DNA of 31,358 nt from an uncultured Streptomyces sp. (GTDB lineage: Bacteria; Actinomycetota; Actinomycetes; Streptomycetales; Streptomycetaceae). The position numbers were made by a program, and so were the translations under genes. Positions 1 to 7,148 of the stretch are shown piece after piece. The number at the start of each line of letters is the position of its first letter. Position 1 is the stretch's first letter. The notes beneath the pieces are model-generated. The model had not been told where the DNA came from, did no database searches, and worked only from the letters and a program-made list of their open reading frames with translations. Where the stretch lies: the NCBI GenBank assembly GCA_946480485.1, contig CAMLJW010000004.1:1-31358 (forward strand). The letters run 5' to 3'.

Positions 1-168
1 GACTGCGAAGTACACGGTGGCGGCGAGCGGCGCCACGCACCAGGCGAGCCGGAGCAGGGCGGCGGCGGAGGCGTCCGGATGCCCCATCGCGAACCCCAGG
101 GTGCACAGGAGCAGGAAGCCCGTGCCCGCCGACGCCGCGGCGACCAGGAGTCTGCGGAGCTGGACCAC
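1..168 (-). CDS. ABC transporter permease, N-terminal fragment
   Basis: Reading the minus strand from a GTG at 168 gives 56 uninterrupted codons to the window edge. The peptide starts VVQLRRLLVAAASAGTGF and continues with hydrophobic stretches (FLLLCTLGFAMG, then CVAPLAATVYFAV), so it looks like the first one or two membrane spans of an integral membrane protein. It starts 17 bases after the stop of the ABC ATPase gene on the same strand, which makes it the probable permease partner. In Streptomyces such ATPases are often paired with FtsX-like permeases, but too little is visible to name the family. The start codon is a choice; the reading frame is well supported. Confidence 0.6.
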   Translation of the reverse strand, partial: MVQLRRLLVAAASAGTGFLLLCTLGFAMGHPDASAAALLRLAWCVAPLAATVYFAV

Positions 169-185
169 GGGACGGGCACCCCGGG

Positions 186-923
186 CTAGGCGGAGAGCGA
201 GCACGCGGCCCGGCCTTCCGACTCGGCCTCGGGGGGCAGGTGGACGGTGTCCACGCGACGCCCGTCGAGCAGCGACACGGTGCGGTCGGCGAGGGCCGCG
301 GTGTCCGCGTCGTGCGTGGCCAGCACGACGGTGATGCCGTGTGAGCGGGCCGCCGTCAGGAGCGTACGCAGCACATGGGTGCGGTCGGCGCGGTACAGCG
401 GCGCCGTCGGCTCGTCGGCGAAGAGCACGATGGGCGCCGGGACCAGCGCGCGGGCGATGGCGACGCGCTGGCGCTCGGCCTGCCGCAGGGCGTGCGGGCG
501 CTTGCGGGCGCAGCCGCCGACGTCGAGGCGCTCCAGCCACTCCAGGGCGGCGGTCTTGGCGCGTCGGCGCCCGACTCCACGCAGCATCAGGGGCAGCGCC
601 GCGTTCTCCCAGGCGTTCAGCTCGGGTACGAGGACGGGCGCCGGGTCGATCCAGGCGAAGCGGTCCCCGCGCAGCCGTGCGCGGCTGAGCGGGCTCATGG
701 TGTGCACGGGGCTGCTGTTGAACCAGACCTCGCCCTGCTGCGGCAGAAGCTGCCCGGACAGGCACTGGAGCAGGGTTGTTTTGCCGCTGCCGCGCGGGCC
801 GCCGACGGCAAGGATCTCGCCCTGGCGGACCCCGAGCGAGACTCCGTTGAGCGCGGGCGAGCCGTTGTGCCTGACGAGTAGGGTGCGTGCCCGGAGCACG
901 TCGTTGTCCGGCGGGTCCACCAT
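186..923 (-). CDS. ABC transporter ATP-binding protein with degenerate signature motif
   Basis: This is a 245-residue nucleotide-binding subunit, the size of MacB/LolD-type ATPases. The Walker A motif is GPRGSGKT (residues 42-49), Walker B is IVLFADE (165-171) and the switch histidine is in LATHD (H204). The signature motif, normally LSGGQ, reads LRQAE (146-150) although the following RQRVAIARAL is conserved. The D-loop, normally with an aspartate after NL or AL, reads TAPLYR. Hydrolysis by this subunit may therefore be altered, or it may act in an asymmetric pair. The permease follows directly downstream. The ATG at 923 is the first good start. The product should sit at the inner face of the cytoplasmic membrane; substrate unknown. 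Confidence 0.85.
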   Translation of the reverse strand: MVDPPDNDVLRARTLLVRHNGSPALNGVSLGVRQGEILAVGGPRGSGKTTLLQCLSGQLLPQQGEVWFNSSPVHTMSPLSRARLRGDRFAWIDPAPVLVPELNAWENAALPLMLRGVGRRRAKTAALEWLERLDVGGCARKRPHALRQAERQRVAIARALVPAPIVLFADEPTAPLYRADRTHVLRTLLTAARSHGITVVLATHDADTAALADRTVSLLDGRRVDTVHLPPEAESEGRAACSLSA

Positions 924-962
924 GGGCGTACACCTCGGTTCAGATCAGAAATGCCGTGTGGA

Positions 963-995
963 GTCCCCGTACTGGGGAGATCCCCCGTCCGGGGG
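963..995 (-). promoter_or_regulatory. Alternating inverted repeats in the leader of the ABC ATPase gene
   Basis: On the minus strand four short segments follow each other: CCCCC(G), (C)GGGGGA, TCCCC and GGGGA. The first pairs with the second (CCCCCG-GA-CGGGGG), the second with the third (GGGGA-TC-TCCCC), and the third with the fourth (TCCCC-AGTAC-GGGGA). They lie 40-70 bases upstream of the ATG at 923. This could be an operator with repeated half-sites or an RNA that switches between folds; the sequence cannot decide between these. Confidence 0.35.
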
Positions 996-1129
996 AACGA
1001 AGGCAGGGCCGATCGGTCACTGGGCACGCTAGGGAGTCGGGGCCGGAAGGCCGGACAGCACGCGGCCCCGGGGCGCCCATTCCCACTCGAACGGGCGACA
1101 CCGGGGCCGGTATTGGTCACACGGTCAGC

Positions 1130-1772
1130 TCATCGGTTCGTCGCACCGGCCCAGCGGCCGAACGCCTCCGGGTCGTCAGCATGGATGGGCGCCCGGTAGA
1201 TGTTGGTGTTCGGCACCTTGTGCGCCCCCGGCACCAGTGGCTCGAAGGGCGCCTTCAGGGCGGGCAGACCGGTGATCGAAAGGGCGCCCTGCGGGGTGCC
1301 CTGGTAGGCGACCGCGCGTGAGATGACCTTGTACTTGGTGTGCTTGCCCTTGAGTTTGAAGTACTGCTTGGCGAGCTTCCAGGCGGTCTCGACCGCCTCG
1401 CCGCCGCCCGTGGTGAAGAAGACCTTGTTGAGGTCGCTCGGCGCGTGGTGGGCGAGACGTTCCGCCAGTTCGACGGCCTTCGGGTGGGCGTAGGACCACA
1501 CCGGGAAGAACGCCAGCTCCTGCGCCTGTTTGAACGCCGTCTTGGCGAGCTCGGTGCGGCCGTGGCCCGCCTGGACCACGAACAGCCCCGCGAGACCGTC
1601 GAGGTAGCGCTTTCCCCTGTCGTCGTAGACGTAGGTGCCCTCGCCCCGGACGATGACGGGGGACGGGTGCGTTCGCGTACGAGGACATACGGGTGAAGTG
1701 CATCCACACCTGGTCGTACGCGGTGCTGCTGAGGTCCTCGGAACGTGCACTCACGGTTATCGGTTTCCCCAC
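1130..1772 (-). pseudogene. Class III aminotransferase remnant (putrescine/omega-amino acid type), frameshifted and truncated
   Basis: The remnant corresponds to about the first 205 residues of a PLP-dependent class III aminotransferase that is normally about 450-460 residues long. The N-terminus (VSARSEDLSSTAYDQVW, MHFTRMSSYANAPV) is in one frame. The rest (VIVRGEGTYVYDDRGKRYL, FFTTGGGEAVETAWKLAKQY, KVPNTNIYRAP) is in another; the shift is one extra base in a five-G run at 1658-1662. Homology stops after AFGRWA and the frame ends at 1130, so the catalytic lysine and the whole C-terminal half are missing. The start is GTG 1754, two bases after the lrp stop, or GTG 1772 overlapping it. Its position beside an Lrp regulator and an aminobutyraldehyde dehydrogenase suggests it once deaminated putrescine or a related amine. 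The missing half makes it non-functional whether or not the frameshift is real. Confidence 0.85.
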
Positions 1773-2260
1773 ATATAGGTCTGCTTTCTGAGCTTGAGGT
1801 AGACAAAGATCTCGGTGGAGCGCACGCCGGGCAGGGTCCGGACGCGTTTGTTGATCACATCGAGGAGGTGGTCGTCGTCCTCGCAGACGATCTCCGCCAT
1901 CAGGTCGAAGGAGCCCGCGGTGATCACGATGTACTCGACTTCCGACATGGCCGACAGCGCGTCCGCGACGGGATCGAGGTCGCCGTCGACGTGGATGCCC
2001 AGCATTGCCTGACGCCGGAAGCCCACGGTGAGCGGGTCCGTGACGGCGACGATCTGCATCACGCCCTGGTCGAGCAGCTTCTGGACGCGCTGGCGGATGG
2101 CCGCCTCGGAGAGGCCGACGGCCTTGCCGATCGCCGCGTACGGTCGGCGGCCGTCCTCCTGGAGTTGTTCGATGATGGCGAGGGAGACGGCATCCACCCG
2201 GGGTGTGCCGTTCCCGGACTCGCGGGAGTCCCGGGGTTGTGCTGCGCTTCGACTGGCCAC
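1757..2260 (-). CDS. Lrp/AsnC-family transcriptional regulator
   Basis: The N-terminal helix-turn-helix is visible in VDAVSLAIIEQLQEDGRR and AAIGKAVGLSEAAIRQRVQK. It is followed by a RAM/AsnC ligand-binding domain (TVGFRRQAMLGIHV, EYIVITAGSFDLMAEIV, VRSTEIFVYLKL). I prefer the GTG at 2260 (VASRSAAQPRDS), giving 167 residues; an upstream ATG at 2296 would add twelve residues unlike the family. The gene reads away from the aldehyde dehydrogenase across a 180-base divergent region and is followed within two bases by the dead aminotransferase. Lrp-type regulators usually bind such divergent regions and respond to amino acids, so local control of the amine-catabolic genes is likely but inferred. 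Confidence 0.9.
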   Translation of the reverse strand: MASRSAAQPRDSRESGNGTPRVDAVSLAIIEQLQEDGRRPYAAIGKAVGLSEAAIRQRVQKLLDQGVMQIVAVTDPLTVGFRRQAMLGIHVDGDLDPVADALSAMSEVEYIVITAGSFDLMAEIVCEDDDHLLDVINKRVRTLPGVRSTEIFVYLKLRKQTYMWGNR

Positions 2261-2370
2261 GACCTCACAGTGCACGAGGACTGGACAGTTCCGCAAGGCT
2301 TGATCGATGGTATTCGTTGTTTTCGCCGCCAGAGTTTACGGATTTCGCAGATCTGGTCTGATCGGGGGTG

Positions 2371-2398
2371 TTGAAAACGTCGGGCCGCGGATTAGGGT
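2371..2398 (+). promoter_or_regulatory. Candidate promoter of the aldehyde dehydrogenase gene
   Basis: TTGAAA (2371-2376) and TAGGGT (2393-2398) are separated by 16 bases and match the Streptomyces housekeeping pattern TTGACN / TAGRRT. Transcription would begin near 2405, giving a leader of about 35 bases that contains the ribosome-binding site AGGAGGG (2426-2432). The AT-richer stretch 2305-2370 between this promoter and lrp is the obvious place for an Lrp operator. Confidence 0.5.
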
Positions 2399-2439
2399 GG
2401 ATGTGTCAGTGATTCGACATCCGACAGGAGGGCCGGGCA

Positions 2440-3876
2440 GTGAGCACCGAGCTGCGTCGTCTGCGCAACTACATCGACGGAGAGTTCCGCGAAGCCGCCG
2501 ATGGACGGACCACAGAGGTGGTCAACCCCGCGACGGGCGAGGCGTACGCCACCGCTCCGCTGTCCGGGCGGACGGATGTCGACGCCGCGATGGCCGCCGC
2601 GGCGGCGGCCTTCCCGGCCTGGCGCGACATGATCCCGGCCGAGCGTCAGAAGGCCCTCCTCAAGATCGCTGACGCGTTCGAGGAGCGGGCCGAGCAGCTC
2701 ATCGCCGCGGAGGTGGAGAACACGGGCAAGCCCACCGGCCTGACCCGCTCCGAGGAAATCCCGCCGATGGTCGACCAGATCCGCTTCTTCGCGGGTGCCG
2801 CCCGGATGCTGGAGGGGCGAAGCGCCGGCGAGTACATGGAGGGCATGACGTCGATCGTCCGCCGCGAGCCGGTCGGCGTCTGCGCGCAGGTCGCGCCCTG
2901 GAACTACCCGATGATGATGGCCGTGTGGAAGTTCGCCCCGGCGCTCGCCGCGGGCAACACGGTCGTGCTGAAGCCGTCGGACACGACGCCCGCCTCGACG
3001 GTCCTGATGGCCGAGATCATCGGCTCGATCGTCCCCAGGGGCGTCTTCAACGTCATCTGCGGCGACCGGGACACCGGCCGGCTGATGGTCGAGCACCCGA
3101 CCCCGGCGATGGCCTCGATCACCGGCTCCGTGCGCGCCGGCACGCAGGTCGCCGAGTCGGCCGCCAAGGACGTCAAGCGTGTCCACCTGGAGCTGGGCGG
3201 CAAGGCGCCGGTCGTGGTCTTCGAGGACACCGACATCCCCAAGGCCGTCGAGGACATCTCTGTCGCCGGCTTCTTCAACGCGGGCCAGGACTGCACGGCC
3301 GCCACCCGCGTCCTCGTCCAGGAGTCCATCCATGACGAGTTCGTCGCCGCGCTCGCCAAGGCAGCCGCCGACACGAAGACGGGTCAGCCGGACGACGAGG
3401 ACGTGCTGTACGGGCCGCTGAACAACCCAAACCAACTCGCCCAGGTCACCGGCTTCATCGACCGACTGCCCGCGCACGCCAAGGTCGAGGCGGGTGGCCA
3501 CCGGGTCGGCGAGAAGGGCTTCTTCTACGCCCCGACCGTCGTCTCGGGCGTCAAGCAGGACGACGAGATCATCCAGAAGGAGGTCTTCGGCCCGGTCATC
3601 ACCGTCCAGTCCTTCACGGACGAGGCGCAGGCCGTCAACTACGCGAACGGTGTCGAGTACGCCCTCGCCTCCTCCGTCTGGACGAAGGACCACGGGCGCG
3701 CGATGCGCATGTCCAAAACCCTCGACTTCGGCTGCGTATGGATCAACACGCACATCCCTCTGGTCGCGGAGATGCCACACGGCGGCTTCAAGAAGTCGGG
3801 TTACGGCAAGGACCTGTCGGCGTACGGCTTCGACGACTACACGCGGGTCAAGCACGTGATGACGTCGCTGGCCTGA
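2440..3876 (+). CDS. Aldehyde dehydrogenase, probable gamma-aminobutyraldehyde dehydrogenase
   Basis: This 478-residue NAD(P)-dependent aldehyde dehydrogenase begins at GTG 2440 after a clear AGGAGGG. The catalytic cysteine is C285 in FNAGQDCTAATRV and the general base is E251 in LELGGKAPVVVF. The cofactor-binding motif APWNYPMMMAVWKFAPALA and the C-terminal GGFKKSGYGKDLS are typical of the aminobutyraldehyde/betaine-aldehyde group. In that role it would oxidise 4-aminobutyraldehyde to GABA in putrescine breakdown. The neighbourhood supports this: a former aminotransferase and Lrp upstream, and gabT, a PucR regulator and a second aldehyde dehydrogenase about 5-11 kb away. Substrate assignment is inference; the family assignment is certain. 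Confidence 0.9.
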   Translation: MSTELRRLRNYIDGEFREAADGRTTEVVNPATGEAYATAPLSGRTDVDAAMAAAAAAFPAWRDMIPAERQKALLKIADAFEERAEQLIAAEVENTGKPTGLTRSEEIPPMVDQIRFFAGAARMLEGRSAGEYMEGMTSIVRREPVGVCAQVAPWNYPMMMAVWKFAPALAAGNTVVLKPSDTTPASTVLMAEIIGSIVPRGVFNVICGDRDTGRLMVEHPTPAMASITGSVRAGTQVAESAAKDVKRVHLELGGKAPVVVFEDTDIPKAVEDISVAGFFNAGQDCTAATRVLVQESIHDEFVAALAKAAADTKTGQPDDEDVLYGPLNNPNQLAQVTGFIDRLPAHAKVEAGGHRVGEKGFFYAPTVVSGVKQDDEIIQKEVFGPVITVQSFTDEAQAVNYANGVEYALASSVWTKDHGRAMRMSKTLDFGCVWINTHIPLVAEMPHGGFKKSGYGKDLSAYGFDDYTRVKHVMTSLA

Positions 3877-3877
3877 G

Positions 3878-3903
3878 GCGGTCTGCCGTCCTTCGCGGAC
3901 CGC
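3878..3903 (+). terminator. Possible terminator after the aldehyde dehydrogenase
   Basis: GCGGTC (3878-3883) pairs with GACCGC (3898-3903) two bases after the stop codon, with a 14-base loop. The stem is short and no T run follows, so this is weak. Confidence 0.3.
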
Positions 3904-4229
3904 GGCCGCCGACGGCCGGGCACCGCCCCACAGTCCTGCGAACCCGTCCGACCGCGCGACGGTGCCGCAGAGGTCCCGGGTGACGGGCTGACCGAATGCC
4001 TCCGGCTCGCCCAAGTATGGCCGTCGCCGTCGCCGTCGTCGCCGTCGTCCGTTCCCGTCCGGATGACGGGACACTGGCCAGGCCCCGGGAGCGTACGTAC
4101 ATCAAGGAGAGCGGCGTCCGGTGCGTGCTCGCGGCGTGCCGGCCGCACGTCCTCGTACGGGGGGTGATTGGGCTTTCGGCTGGTGCGGCGAGAGTATGTG
4201 GCGGGCGTCGCAACGGGGCGGACGTTGCC

Positions 4230-4251
4230 TGTCGGGGCACTGGGCCCGACA
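4230..4251 (-). terminator. Hairpin downstream of the glycerophosphodiesterase gene
   Basis: TGTCGGG (4230-4236) pairs perfectly with CCCGACA (4245-4251) across an eight-base loop, 17 bases past the stop on the minus strand. There is no T run, as is common for Streptomyces terminators. Confidence 0.5.
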
Positions 4252-4268
4252 GCCCCGGTGGCGTGCCC

Positions 4269-4985
4269 CTACGGCTTGCGCAGCGAGCAGAGCGTGTCGA
4301 TGCGGTTCGTGGTGATCGAGTCGACGCCCGCGTCGAGCAGCCGTCGCATGGACCGGCGGGTGTCGGGTGTCCAGACCGACAGCAGGTAGCCGTCGCGGTG
4401 AACGCGGGCGGCGATGCTCAGGTCGACCAGGCCGAAGCGGTAGTTGAGCCAGCGTGGCCGTACCGCGTCGAGGAGGGCGGGACGCGGGGGCGCGAGCGTC
4501 GTCCAGGTGAGGGCGATCTCCGCGGCGGGGTCGGCCGCGCGGACGGCGAGCATGGTCTCGGCGCCGGCGCTGTAGTACACCCGCTCGTCCGCTCCGAGGT
4601 CGCGGACGACCTCGACGATCCGTCGTACGGTCCGCGGACTCGCGGCACCCGGCAGGTCGACCATGAAGCGGCCGTGGTCGGTCGCCTTCAGGGCCTCCTC
4701 CAGGGTGGGGATGCCGCCGGCGGTGAGCCCGCGCACTTCGTCCGAGGACAGTGAGAGCAGCGGCCGGTCCCGCTCCCACAGCCGCTTCAGCGTCGCGTCG
4801 TGCAGCAGGACGGGCACATCGTCGCGGGTCAGCCGGACATCGAACTCGACGGCGTCCGCGCCCCGTCGGAGCGCGGAACGCAGCGAGTCGATCGTGTTCT
4901 CGCGGACGCGGTAGGGGTCGCCGCGATGAGCCACGGCTGTCACGGTGCGCATGGGCCCATTGTGCTGGCTCAGGTGGCGAGCCAC
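4269..4985 (-). CDS. Glycerophosphodiester phosphodiesterase family protein
   Basis: The protein is 238 residues from GTG 4985, or 227 from the ATG at 4952 (MRTVTAVAHRGDPY). The family signature is clear: AHRGDP and VRENTIDSLRSALRRGA, then EFDVRLTRDDVPVLLHD, which holds the catalytic histidines and the metal-binding E and D. LTWTTLAPPRP and LLSVWTPDT represent the later barrel strands, and VDSITTNRID is the usual end. It should hydrolyse glycerophosphodiesters to glycerol-3-phosphate and an alcohol. No signal peptide is visible, so it is probably cytosolic. It follows the deaminase gene; GTG 4985 overlaps that gene's last codons while ATG 4952 lies 17 bases past its stop, so the two are probably co-transcribed. 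Confidence 0.88.
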   Translation of the reverse strand: MARHLSQHNGPMRTVTAVAHRGDPYRVRENTIDSLRSALRRGADAVEFDVRLTRDDVPVLLHDATLKRLWERDRPLLSLSSDEVRGLTAGGIPTLEEALKATDHGRFMVDLPGAASPRTVRRIVEVVRDLGADERVYYSAGAETMLAVRAADPAAEIALTWTTLAPPRPALLDAVRPRWLNYRFGLVDLSIAARVHRDGYLLSVWTPDTRRSMRRLLDAGVDSITTNRIDTLCSLRKP

Positions 4986-6019
4986 GCGGTGGTGTACGTG
5001 TCGATCTCGTCGGTGAGCCTCGCCTTGCCGACCGGGTCGAGGAAGGACGCGTCGACGGCGTTCTTGGCGAGCGCGGCGAGACCCTGCTCGTCGAGATCGA
5101 GGAGGCGTGCGGCCACCGCGTACTCGTTGTTGAGGTCGGTGCCGACCATCGGCGGGTCGTCGGAGTTGATCGTGACGAGCACGCCCGCGCGCACCATGTC
5201 CTTGAGGGGGTGCTCGTCGAGCGTGCGGACCGCGCTGGTGGCGATGTTGGAGGTCGGGCAGACCTCCAGGGCGATCCGATGCTCTGCGAGGTGCGCGAGG
5301 AGCTTCGGGTCCCGCGCGGAACTCGTGCCGTGTCCGATGCGCTCGGCGCGCAGTTCGGTCAGGGCGTCCCAGACGGTCTGTGGCCCCGTCGTCTCACCCG
5401 CGTGCGGCACCGAGTGCAGGCCGGCCGCGATCGCGCGGTCGAAGTACGACTTGAACTGCGGCCGGGGTACGCCGATCTCGGGCCCGCCGAGCCCGAAGGA
5501 GACAAGGCCCTCGGGGCGGATCTTGTCGGTGGTGGCGAGCCGGGCGGTTTCCTCGGCGGCTTGGAGCCCGGCCTCTCCGGGGATGTCGAAGCACCAGCGC
5601 AGGACCGTCCCGAACTCGGTCTCGGCCGCCTTGCGCGCATCCTCGATCGCGTCCATGAAGGCGACCTCGTCGATGCCCCGGTGGACCGAGGAGAACGGGG
5701 TGACGGTCAGCTCCGCGTAGCGGATGCGCTGCCGCGCCATGTCGCGGGCGACCTCGTACGTCAGCAGCCGTATGTCTTCCGGGGTGCGGATGAGGTCCAC
5801 GACCGACAGGTACAGCTCGATGAAGTGGGCGAAGTCCGTGAACGTGAAGTAGTCGACGAGGGCCTCGGGGTCGGTCGGCACCCTGGTGTCGGCGTGGCGG
5901 GCGGCCAGTTCGGCGACGATGCGGGGGGAGGCGGAGCCGACGTGGTGCACGTGGAGTTCTGCCTTGGGCAGTCCGGCGATGAAGGCGCGCAGGTCGGGCG
6001 CGTCGCGGTGGTCGGTCAA
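4970..6019 (-). CDS. Adenosine deaminase family protein, possibly aminodeoxyfutalosine deaminase
   Basis: I start the gene at TTG 6019 because GGGAGGA lies a few bases upstream, the peptide (LTDHRDAPDLRAF) begins like family members, and the longer in-frame extension is low-complexity. This gives 349 residues. Metal and catalytic motifs are present: H23 and H25 in AELHVHH, SVPHAGETTGP, ERIGHGTSS, EVCPTSN and TINSDDPP. The loop after the first motif reads HHVGSAS rather than the HLDG of true adenosine deaminases. From memory, Streptomyces enzymes of this type deaminate aminodeoxyfutalosine in the futalosine menaquinone pathway; I cannot confirm that from sequence alone. The diesterase gene follows and DUF4190 is divergent upstream. 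Confidence 0.85.
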   Translation of the reverse strand: MTDHRDAPDLRAFIAGLPKAELHVHHVGSASPRIVAELAARHADTRVPTDPEALVDYFTFTDFAHFIELYLSVVDLIRTPEDIRLLTYEVARDMARQRIRYAELTVTPFSSVHRGIDEVAFMDAIEDARKAAETEFGTVLRWCFDIPGEAGLQAAEETARLATTDKIRPEGLVSFGLGGPEIGVPRPQFKSYFDRAIAAGLHSVPHAGETTGPQTVWDALTELRAERIGHGTSSARDPKLLAHLAEHRIALEVCPTSNIATSAVRTLDEHPLKDMVRAGVLVTINSDDPPMVGTDLNNEYAVAARLLDLDEQGLAALAKNAVDASFLDPVGKARLTDEIDTYTTAWLAT

Positions 6020-6170
6020 CGGTTCCTCCCGGAAGCGGCGCCCGGCCGGTGGCCGGCGGGGCGCGGGTGATCGGCTGATCGGTGGCGCGGGGATCATCGT
6101 AGGCCGCGGTCCATGGGCGTCTGGGGCGGGCCGTAGCATGACGGCACGTACGACAGAGGGGACTCCGTGC

Positions 6171-7115
6171 ATGTCCGACGAGGCGCAGGCGCCGGGTGCG
6201 CTGGGGAACGGTGAACCGGACCTGTGGGCTCCGCCTGAGCGGAGGACTCCGACGGCGGGGGCCGCGCGGCCCGGCTCGCAGGACGCGGCCCCCCGGCCGA
6301 AGATCCCGCTGGACAAGCCCGGCACCGAGTCGACCGCGTGGGCGCCGCCGACGAGCGACACGGCCTCCTCGGGGCCAGGCGCGGGAGCGGGCGCCGGTCC
6401 GGGCGCCGGCGCTTCGGCGCGGGCGAACGGCTCGGTGCACGACCTGCCGACGGTCATCTCGATGCCGGGTGCGGACGCGCCGAACCCGCCGGGTACGGGG
6501 ACGCCGTCCGCGCCGAGCCCGCAACCGTGGGCCAACCCCGTCGCACCCTCGACCGCCGCCGCCCTCGGTAACCCGTTCGCGCCTCCTGGCGGTGCCCAGG
6601 CCGGCGGCCCGGCCGCGTATCCCTCCGGCAACCCCTTCGGAGCCCCGGCCGCCCCCGGCGAACCCGTCCCCCCGCCTCCCGTCGCACCCGACGGCCCTGG
6701 CCAGGTGCCGTACGGCTACGGGTACCCGGCGCAGCCCTACCACCTGTCCGCCGCCGGCGGCCCGGGCTACGGCTGGCCCGGGATGCCGATGGCGCCGAGC
6801 AACGGGCTGGGCACGGCGGGGCTGGTGCTTGGCATCATCTCCGCGGTCGGTTTCTGCCTCTGGCCGGTGGCCATTGTGGTGGGCGTCCTTGGGGTGATCT
6901 TCGGCGCGATCGGCCGGGCCAAGGCCCGCCGTGACGAGGCGACCAACCCCGGCCAGGCCCTGGCGGGGATCATCTGCGGAGCCGTGGGCATCGTGCTGGG
7001 CGTGGCCATGGGCGTACTGGTGATCATCGGGCCCGGCTTGTTCGACGACGGTGCAGGCAGCGACTCGGGGACCGGCGAGGACGGCTTCAGCACCTCGCTC
7101 GTCGCCGAACGCTAG
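6171..7115 (+). CDS. DUF4190 membrane protein with long disordered N-terminus
   Basis: The ATG at 6171 follows AGAGGGGA (6155-6162) at good spacing and gives 314 residues. Roughly residues 1-215 are rich in Pro, Ala and Gly and have no fold signature. The C-terminal third has two hydrophobic segments (LGTAGLVLGIISAVGFCLW and LAGIICGAVGIVLGVAMG) joined by a basic loop with GRAKARRDE, the DUF4190 pattern. A short acidic, Gly/Ser-rich tail follows. DUF4190 proteins are small membrane proteins of unknown function, common and multi-copy in Streptomyces. A TAGCAT at 6134-6139 could be its -10 box, but no -35 is apparent. The gene runs convergently into the PAP2 phosphatase gene. Confidence 0.85.
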   Translation: MSDEAQAPGALGNGEPDLWAPPERRTPTAGAARPGSQDAAPRPKIPLDKPGTESTAWAPPTSDTASSGPGAGAGAGPGAGASARANGSVHDLPTVISMPGADAPNPPGTGTPSAPSPQPWANPVAPSTAAALGNPFAPPGGAQAGGPAAYPSGNPFGAPAAPGEPVPPPPVAPDGPGQVPYGYGYPAQPYHLSAAGGPGYGWPGMPMAPSNGLGTAGLVLGIISAVGFCLWPVAIVVGVLGVIFGAIGRAKARRDEATNPGQALAGIICGAVGIVLGVAMGVLVIIGPGLFDDGAGSDSGTGEDGFSTSLVAER

Positions 7116-7127
7116 GCGACGCTGATG

Positions 7128-7146
7128 GTGCCGGCGGCTCGGGCAC
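7128..7146. terminator. Weak hairpin between convergent genes
   Basis: GTGCC (7128-7132) can pair with GGCAC (7142-7146) in the 33-base gap between the DUF4190 and PAP2 stop codons. The short stem makes this a weak call. Confidence 0.25.
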
Positions 7147-7148
7147 GC

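Larger units (their letters stand above)
3877..4268. other. 392-base intergenic region between convergent genes
   Basis: I find no credible gene. ORFs crossing it on either strand run antisense through the neighbouring diesterase gene and lack family features. It contains a short imperfect GCCGTC/GTC repeat (about 4019-4051), a distant inverted repeat GGCACCG...CGGTGCC (3919-3966), and a hairpin near 4230-4251 listed separately. It looks like inter-operon filler or decayed sequence. Confidence 0.5.

Noticed and set aside
4019..4051. GCCGTC/GTC short repeat as a functional element
   Set aside because: It is short and imperfect, and such trinucleotide runs are common in high-GC intergenic DNA.
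2392..4074. 560-residue open frame on the minus strand
   Set aside because: It is antisense to the aldehyde dehydrogenase, whose catalytic motifs are intact; it has no recognisable motif.
3996..4754. 252-residue open frame on the plus strand
   Set aside because: It is mostly antisense to the glycerophosphodiesterase and begins in low-complexity Val/Ala repeats.
6020..6631. 200-residue N-terminal extension of the deaminase
   Set aside because: It is Ala/Pro/Gly-rich, overlaps the divergent DUF4190 gene, and a TTG with a strong ribosome site lies exactly at the family N-terminus.
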